Below, one piece after another: positions 16,717 to 21,095 of a stretch of 21,095 nt of DNA. The notes under the pieces were generated by a model, which saw nothing but the letters and a program-made list of their open reading frames with translations, was not told where the DNA came from and did not search any database. The DNA is from Bacillota bacterium (GTDB lineage Bacteria; Bacillota; Clostridia; Saccharofermentanales; DTU023). Location: assembly GCA_023426575.1 (NCBI GenBank), contig JAFAAL010000020.1:1-21095 (forward strand), read 5' to 3'. Numbering within the stretch: position 1 is the first letter of the stretch; the number at the start of each line of letters is the position of its first letter. A program made the translations under genes and the position numbers.

Positions 16717-18711
16717 TCAGCCCCGCCGAGCCTGTAGCTCGAAAATGCGATCGCGCAGTGCCGCCGCCGCCTCAAAGTCGAGAGCTGCCGACGCCTTTTG
16801 CATCTGGGTCCTGAGCTTCTTGATCAGGACCTGGCGCTCGTGCTCAGTCAGATCCTGATTGCGCTCGGCGTCAGCGACCTCCGTCAGGACCTCGGGCCCG
16901 ATCTCATAAGCCGTGTCCATAATGGCTCTAAGTTCCTTCTTGATTGTCTTGGGCTCGATGCCGTGCTCCTGATTATAAGCCTCTTGGATCTCACGCCGCC
17001 GCTTCGTCTCCTCAATTGCCCGATACATGGACTCAGTGACCTCATCGGCGTAGAGGATGACCCGGCCGTTGACGTTTCTCGCTGCCCGGCCAATGATCTG
17101 AATCAGCGAGCTAACCGAGCGGAGGAAGCCCTCCTGGTCGGCGTCAAGAATCGCAATCAAAGAGACTTCGGGGAGGTCCAGCCCCTCGCGCAGCAAGTTG
17201 ATGCCGACCAAGACATCGAAATCACCCTTTCTGAGATCGCGGAGAATCTCGAGCCGCTCGACCGTCTTGATGTCCGAGTGGAGGTAGCGCACCTTGATCC
17301 CCTCCTGAGCGAGGAAGTCGCTGAGATCCTCAGCCATCCGCTTGGTCAGCGTCAGGACAAGACTGCGCTCCCCACGCTTCGTATTCTCACGAATCTCATG
17401 GAGGAGATCGGGAATCTGATCCGCCACAGGCCGCACGCTGATCTCAGGATCGAGGAGACCCGTCGGCCGGATGATCTGCTCCACCACCTGCTTCTGATGC
17501 TCCGCCTCATAGCGGGACGGCGTGGCAGAAACAAAGATCGTCTGGCCCATGCGTTCTTCAAACTCCGCAAAATTGAGCGGCCTGTTGTCATAGGCAGAAG
17601 GGAGGCGAAAGCCAAAATCAACGAGCGACTGCTTTCTAGCCCGATCTCCTGCATACATCGCCCCGATCTGAGGCACCGTGACGTGGGACTCATCAATCAT
17701 CAGGAGGTAGTCATCTGGGAAGAAGTCGAGCAGTGTATAGGGCGGTGTCCCTGGCGCCCGTCCATCGAGATGTCTCGAGTAGTTCTCAATCCCCTTGACG
17801 AAGCCCGTCTCGAGCATCATCTCGAGATCATAGCGCGTGCGCTGCTCGAGGCGATAGGCCTCGACAATCTTGCCCTCTGCCTGGAGGACCTTGAGCCTCT
17901 CCTCAAGTTCCGCCTGGATGCACACCGCAGCCTGGCGCATCTTGGCCATCGTCGTCGCGTAGTGGGAGGCTGGATAGATCTGCTGATAGTTGCGGCCGTG
18001 GATGACGCGGCCCGTCAAGGCGTCGAGCTCCTTGATCTCGTCGATCTCATCGCCGAAGAAGCTGACCCTCGTGATCCGCTCCTCCTCAGCCGCGGGGAAG
18101 ATGTCGAGCACGTCGCCGCGGACGCGGAAGGTTCCGCGGTGCAAGTCGTAATCATTTCTCTGGTACTGGATATCGACCAGCTCTTGGATGACGTCGTCTC
18201 GACTCTTCTGCTGCCCTGGCCGCAGATGGACCATGAGGTCTCTATAGGTCTCGGGATTGCCGATGCCATAGATACAAGAGACAGAAGCGACGACAATGAC
18301 ATCGCGCCGCTCCATCAGCGAGGCCGTCGCGGCGTGGCGGAGGCGGTCGATCTCGTCATTGATCGCCGAGTCCTTTTCGATATAGGTATCCGTCGAGGGG
18401 ATATAGGCCTCCGGTTGATAATAGTCATAGTAAGAGACGAAGTATTCGACGGCATTCTCGGGAAAGAGCGCCATGAACTCAGCGCAGAGCTGGCCAGCGA
18501 GCGTCTTATTGTGGGCGATGACCAGGGTTGGCCTCTGGACAGTCTCGATGACCTTGGCCATCGTAAAGGTCTTGCCCGAGCCAGTGACCCCGAGGAGCGT
18601 CTGGGCCGGATAGCCCGCCTCGAGACCTGCCACGAGTTTTTGAATGGCCTCGGGCTGGTCGCCCGCAGGCTGGAATTCACTTTTGATCTGAAATCTCTTC
18701 TCTGAGGCCAA
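16717..18711 (-). CDS. uvrB: Excinuclease ABC subunit B
   Basis: Damage-verification helicase of nucleotide excision repair; receives DNA from UvrA and recruits UvrC. It has 664 residues, the normal length. Walker A GVTGSGKT is at 41-48; the tyrosine-rich beta-hairpin region SYYDYYQPEAY is at 93-103 and continues to about 115; the DESH Walker B box is near 340; helicase motif VI contains IGRAARN; and a C-terminal UVR domain of about 35 residues (from KKLRTQMQKAS to the end) contacts UvrC. The start is TTG, with AAAGGAG (18718-18724) exactly 6 bases upstream. It lies 16 bases after udg, forming a repair pair. Leu codons TTA/CTA and Ser codon TCA are virtually absent, which leaves a long open antisense frame. 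Confidence 0.97.
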   Translation of the reverse strand: MASEKRFQIKSEFQPAGDQPEAIQKLVAGLEAGYPAQTLLGVTGSGKTFTMAKVIETVQRPTLVIAHNKTLAGQLCAEFMALFPENAVEYFVSYYDYYQPEAYIPSTDTYIEKDSAINDEIDRLRHAATASLMERRDVIVVASVSCIYGIGNPETYRDLMVHLRPGQQKSRDDVIQELVDIQYQRNDYDLHRGTFRVRGDVLDIFPAAEEERITRVSFFGDEIDEIKELDALTGRVIHGRNYQQIYPASHYATTMAKMRQAAVCIQAELEERLKVLQAEGKIVEAYRLEQRTRYDLEMMLETGFVKGIENYSRHLDGRAPGTPPYTLLDFFPDDYLLMIDESHVTVPQIGAMYAGDRARKQSLVDFGFRLPSAYDNRPLNFAEFEERMGQTIFVSATPSRYEAEHQKQVVEQIIRPTGLLDPEISVRPVADQIPDLLHEIRENTKRGERSLVLTLTKRMAEDLSDFLAQEGIKVRYLHSDIKTVERLEILRDLRKGDFDVLVGINLLREGLDLPEVSLIAILDADQEGFLRSVSSLIQIIGRAARNVNGRVILYADEVTESMYRAIEETKRRREIQEAYNQEHGIEPKTIKKELRAIMDTAYEIGPEVLTEVADAERNQDLTEHERQVLIKKLRTQMQKASAALDFEAAAALRDRIFELQARRG

Positions 18712-18717
18712 AACTTA

Positions 18718-18724
18718 CTCCTTT
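18718..18724 (-). promoter_or_regulatory. Ribosome-binding site that fixes the uvrB TTG start
   Basis: AAAGGAG on the minus strand, 6 bases before TTG at 18711. Starting here gives MASEKRFQIKSEFQPAGDQP, the expected UvrB N-terminus, with no ATG or GTG alternative close by. Confidence 0.75.
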
Positions 18725-18727
18725 TGC

Positions 18728-19390
18728 TTAGAGGGGCTTTTGCATCGGGTTCATTAAGCCGAGCTCCTCGAGCTTATGCCGCGCCTTCAAGAGATCCTCA
18801 AAGAGTTCGGGCTTTCGACGCTGGTCGCGGAGGATGTAGGCGGGGTGATAGGAGCCGATGACCCAGGTGCCCTGCTCCTCGAGCCACTGGCCGCGGACCT
18901 TGCTGATCCCCTCCTTGCGGCCCGTAAAGTTCTGATAGGCCGTATTGCCGAGGAGGATGATGACTCTGGGGCGCAAGAGCTTGAATTGGGCGCGCAGGTG
19001 CGGACGGCAGGCGGCCAGCTCATCAGGGAGAGGCGTGCGGTTCTCGGGCGGGCGACACTTGACCATATTGGCGATGTGCACGCTCTGAGGCGAAAACTCC
19101 AGCGCCTTGAGCGCCGCATCGAGGAGGCGGCCAGAGCGGCCGCAAAAGGGAAGAGCGCGCTCATCCTCTTCCCTGCCCGGCCCCTCACCGAGGATGAGAC
19201 AAGGGGCATCAAAAGCGCCGCGAAAGAGGACGACATTCTGTCGCGACTTGGCGAGTGGACAGGCCACACATTGATCACAGGCCTGCCAGAGCTCTCGCCA
19301 GCCGGCAGGCCACTCGGCCATCGGGCGGGCGCGATCACCGAGCAAAAGATCTTGATCTCTCTGACTTGGAATTCTTATATTCTCTGACAT
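18728..19390 (-). CDS. Uracil-DNA glycosylase, family 4 (4Fe-4S type)
   Basis: Excises uracil from DNA to start base-excision repair. It has 220 residues. The iron-sulfur ligands expected for family 4 are present: C41 and C44 (CVAC), then C112 and C128 in KCRPPENRTP...AAC, with the family's 16-residue spacing. The catalytic motif reads GEGPGREEDE at 68-77, and the second motif is YHPAYILR at 181-188. C38 adds a third N-terminal cysteine (CDQCVAC) of unknown role. The ATG has GAGAGGGG about 7 bases upstream. It is the first gene of the minus-strand run, 16 bases before uvrB and divergent from rsuA. It is sequence-unrelated to Ung (family 1); some databases call such proteins family 4/5 or phage-SPO1-polymerase-related. 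Confidence 0.92.
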   Translation of the reverse strand: MSENIRIPSQRDQDLLLGDRARPMAEWPAGWRELWQACDQCVACPLAKSRQNVVLFRGAFDAPCLILGEGPGREEDERALPFCGRSGRLLDAALKALEFSPQSVHIANMVKCRPPENRTPLPDELAACRPHLRAQFKLLRPRVIILLGNTAYQNFTGRKEGISKVRGQWLEEQGTWVIGSYHPAYILRDQRRKPELFEDLLKARHKLEELGLMNPMQKPL

Positions 19391-19417
19391 GGACTACCCC
19401 TCTCAATGGCTGTGCCT

Positions 19418-19429
19418 TATAGTATAACA
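19418..19429. promoter_or_regulatory. Shared -10 region of divergent udg and rsuA promoters
   Basis: The 61-base gap between the two start codons has one AT-rich patch. On the minus strand it reads TGTTATACT (19421-19429), an extended -10 for udg. On the plus strand TATAGT (19418-19423) and TATAAC (19423-19428) are possible -10 boxes for rsuA. No convincing -35 is seen on either strand. The two polymerases could not occupy this patch at the same time. Confidence 0.45.
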
Positions 19430-19451
19430 GTATCGGAAAGGAGAGTTCGAG

Positions 19452-20210
19452 ATGGCAGAGGCAAGGGGCAAGAAAGCATATATCCGCTTGGACCGGGCAC
19501 TCGCCGAAGGCGGATTCGGCACGCGCAGCGAGGTCAAGAAGCTGATTGCGAGAGGTGCGGTCAAGCGTGATGGCGAGGTGCTCAGCGACCCCGCGCAGCG
19601 ACTTCTCCACAGCGAGCTCGAGGCGCTGACCGTTCTCGGCCAACCTCTCCACTGGCGGGCTGAGTACCATCTGGTCCTCTATAAGCCAGGCGATTGTGTC
19701 ACAGCTCTCCACGACAAGCACTGGACCACCGTCTATGAATACTTGCCTGACGAGCTCTTGAGAGCGGGAATCCGGGCTGTCGGCCGCCTCGATCGCGACA
19801 CGACGGGACTCCTCTTCTTTACGACGGACGGAGAACTCAATCACCGTCTGGCCTCACCTAAATATGGGGTGGCGAAGCGCTATCGCTTCGCTTATAGCGG
19901 CCGCCCCTTCGACGAGGCGGACGTCGCCGCCGTGGCCAAGGGGCTGATTCTGCCCGATCACGGCCTGCTCAGGCCAGGTGAGCTGATCCCTCTCGGAAAC
20001 GGTGTCGCCGAACTCATCATCCACGAGGGCATCTATCATCAGGTCAAGCGGATGGTTGAGGTGCTCGGCCGCGAGCTCACAGAGCTTGAGCGCCTTGCTT
20101 TCGGACCTCTCGAGCTCTCTGATTTTGAACTCGAAGCGGGGGAGTGGATAGTCCTAGAGGAGGATGAGGTCGCAGTGCTGAAAGAAATCTGCGGACTAGG
20201 TCCAAAGTAA
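19452..20210 (+). CDS. rsuA: 16S rRNA pseudouridine synthase, RsuA family
   Basis: Isomerises a uridine in rRNA; by family, most likely U516 of 16S rRNA (E. coli numbering). It has 252 residues. An N-terminal S4 RNA-binding domain spans about 10-60 (IRLDRALAEGGFGTRSEVKKL). The catalytic domain follows, with YKPGD at 77-81 and GRLDRDTTGLL at 111-121, D114 being the catalytic aspartate. The H-x-VKRM signature YHQVKRMVEVLG lies in the C-terminal half. AAAGGAGAG lies just upstream of the ATG. It is the only complete plus-strand gene, probably monocistronic, and ends at a strong terminator. RluB/RluE/RluF-type specificity for 23S rRNA is possible; the family call is secure, the exact site is inferred. 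Confidence 0.92.
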   Translation: MAEARGKKAYIRLDRALAEGGFGTRSEVKKLIARGAVKRDGEVLSDPAQRLLHSELEALTVLGQPLHWRAEYHLVLYKPGDCVTALHDKHWTTVYEYLPDELLRAGIRAVGRLDRDTTGLLFFTTDGELNHRLASPKYGVAKRYRFAYSGRPFDEADVAAVAKGLILPDHGLLRPGELIPLGNGVAELIIHEGIYHQVKRMVEVLGRELTELERLAFGPLELSDFELEAGEWIVLEEDEVAVLKEICGLGPK

Positions 20211-20211
20211 A

Positions 20212-20244
20212 AAACGGCTGGGTCACCCCAGCCGTTTCTTTCTT
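20212..20244. terminator. Bidirectional rho-independent terminator between rsuA and the surface-protein gene
   Basis: A perfect 11-base-pair stem (20212-20222 with 20227-20237; AAACGGCTGGG paired with CCCAGCCGTTT) has a 4-base loop. On the plus strand it is followed by CTTTCTT; on the minus strand the arm runs into TTTTTTAC. It starts 2 bases after the rsuA stop and can end both convergent transcripts. Confidence 0.9.
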
Positions 20245-20261
20245 GTCGAGCTCAGCTCGAC
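20245..20261. repeat. Odd-length palindrome beside the terminator
   Basis: GTCGAGCT and AGCTCGAC flank a single C, giving an 8+1+8 palindrome 11 bases beyond the surface-protein stop codon. It could form a short hairpin in that transcript's 3' end ahead of the main terminator, or bind a dimeric protein. Function unknown. Confidence 0.6.
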
Positions 20262-20272
20262 AGCTGATTGTC

Positions 20273-21095
20273 TTAACCTTTAAGTCGTGATTTGACGAGT
20301 AAGAGTATGGCTAGCATCGCGATCGCCAGGAGCGAATAAATGAGCGATGGCGTACGGCTCTCACCGGTCACAGGGACTCTCACTGCCGATTGCACCTGCG
20401 GCGGCGCTGTCTGTGCCACGACTTGCTGTTGTTGCTGTTGAACGACCACGGGTGCCTTGTCACCAGGGCCGAGCGGTTTGTCAGGCTTTGGCTGAACTGG
20501 TTTCGGCTGCTCTGGTTTTGGTTGGACAGGTTGTGGCCCTGGGGTCACGGGTGGTTTCACCGGGTCTATGGTTGTGGTCTTTGCATAACGCAGGCAGTAG
20601 TAGCTGAAGTGCGTTGTTTCAAAGATAAGCTTTTGATTCTCATAGCTCTTGATACTGATAAGCTGCGACTTCTCATAATCGAGTACGTCATCTGGCTTAT
20701 TGGCCACGGGTGTCAGTGTCACTTGGAAGTTTCCTTCGACAATCACCCTATTTCCAGCTGCGTCCACGAAGTAGATGTCATAGACATCCGCCTTCTTCTG
20801 TACGCTTTTCGTGTACTGGACTTCCTCAGTTCCTGACTTGAGGAGTCGCGCCTCGAGTTTTAGGCCTGAGACGTCCGCAATGTTTTGAATCCTACCGCTG
20901 ACAGTCACAGTTTGCGGAACGCTGAGTGATTGATTATTGGCATCTAACACTTCCGCACTCCACTCATTCTTGCCAGGACTCGGATCGGGGTCTGGTGTAG
21001 GACCTGGCTCATTGCCCTCATCCCACTTCGCCGTCAAGGTAATATCACTGGTAATCGGCGTGTTGAAGTCAAATTTCTGCTCCACACCATTGATG
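20273..21095 (-). CDS. Cell-surface protein, C-terminal part, with sortase-like anchor (partial)
   Basis: Only the last 273 or so residues are in the window; the frame is still open at the edge, so the start lies outside. In order: the end of a Listeria/Flg_new-type (InlB B-like) beta repeat ending DFNTPITSDITLTAKW; an acidic Pro/Asp linker; a beta-rich domain of about 120 residues ending in a FETTHFSYY motif seen near the C-termini of clostridial adhesins; a Pro/Lys/Gln wall-spanning linker with XQPKP repeats; six glutamines; then VPVTGE at 20360-20377, about 18 hydrophobic residues and a KSRLKG tail. This layout matches an LPXTG-like sorting signal of 34 residues. Local G+C is clearly lower than in rsuA. 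The ligand or function is not recognisable. Confidence 0.85.
   Translation of the reverse strand, partial: INGVEQKFDFNTPITSDITLTAKWDEGNEPGPTPDPDPSPGKNEWSAEVLDANNQSLSVPQTVTVSGRIQNIADVSGLKLEARLLKSGTEEVQYTKSVQKKADVYDIYFVDAAGNRVIVEGNFQVTLTPVANKPDDVLDYEKSQLISIKSYENQKLIFETTHFSYYCLRYAKTTTIDPVKPPVTPGPQPVQPKPEQPKPVQPKPDKPLGPGDKAPVVVQQQQQQVVAQTAPPQVQSAVRVPVTGESRTPSLIYSLLAIAMLAILLLVKSRLKG
20360..20377 (-). other. LPXTG-like sorting motif VPVTGE
   Basis: Encodes VPVTGE 34 residues before the end of the surface protein, followed by a hydrophobic segment and a basic tail. The motif differs from canonical LPXTG at the first position (V for L). Sortase cleavage between T and G is inferred from family knowledge; no sortase gene is in the window. 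Confidence 0.65.
20423..20440 (-). repeat. Six-glutamine codon tract
   Basis: Eighteen bases of mixed CAA and CAG codons on the minus strand encode six consecutive glutamines in the linker just before the anchor. The mixture of codons argues against recent slippage. Confidence 0.8.
20484..20528 (-). repeat. Three imperfect 15-base tandem repeats coding the Pro/Lys linker
   Basis: Units at 20484-20498, 20499-20513 and 20514-20528 share a GG(T/C)TT(T/C)GG(C/T)T core on the plus strand. On the coding strand they read as a five-residue XQPKP period. A fourth, diverged unit may follow at 20529-20543. Such linkers commonly span the peptidoglycan in anchored proteins and vary in copy number between strains. 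Confidence 0.7.

Noticed and set aside
16798..18705. A 635-codon open frame on the plus strand, antisense to almost all of uvrB
   Set aside because: It is in exact codon register with uvrB. It is open because uvrB avoids TTA, CTA and TCA codons, the reverse complements of the stop codons. Its translation has no recognisable domain, and uvrB on the other strand is certain.

Overview
The window looks like a GC-rich Bacillota (Firmicutes) chromosome, probably a clostridial-type lineage. The evidence is gene content: a paired glgC/glgD, a mutS2, a dnaE-pfkA junction, a family 4 uracil-DNA glycosylase, and a surface protein that ends in a sortase-like signal. I cannot name a genus from the sequence alone. 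No tRNA, rRNA, CRISPR array, insertion sequence or phage gene was seen, and coding density is very high.

Layout. Reading down the minus strand from 19390 to 1858 there is a nearly unbroken ten-gene run: udg (uracil-DNA glycosylase), uvrB, pgcA (phosphoglucomutase), dnaE, pfkA, mutS2, glgB, glgC, glgD, glgA. Most gaps are 6-16 bases, and several Shine-Dalgarno sites overlap the stop codon of the gene upstream. Two wider gaps, before pgcA and before glgB, each hold a consensus TATAAT box, so the run probably has internal promoters. A rho-independent terminator follows glgA. The proS promoter starts inside the T-tract of that terminator, and proS runs to the left edge. To the right, rsuA is transcribed divergently from udg. 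It converges, across a bidirectional terminator, on the 3' end of a cell-surface protein gene that runs off the right edge.

How the genes fit together. One theme is genome maintenance and translation: udg and uvrB (repair), dnaE (replicase), mutS2 (recombination or ribosome rescue), proS and rsuA. The other is the glucose-phosphate branch point. PgcA interconverts Glc-6-P and Glc-1-P, PfkA commits Fru-6-P to glycolysis, and GlgC/GlgD, GlgA and GlgB turn Glc-1-P into branched glycogen. Glycogen phosphorylase and debranching enzymes are not in the window.

Assessment. Almost everything here is recognisable core metabolism or information processing. I found no convincing undescribed system. The points worth a second look are local: a compact terminator-promoter overlap, duplicated-looking glgB/C and glgC/D junctions, TTG starts on both uvrB and mutS2, an acidic N-terminal extension on PfkA, a corrected pgcA start, an apparently intact PHP metal site in DnaE, and the compositionally distinct surface protein.
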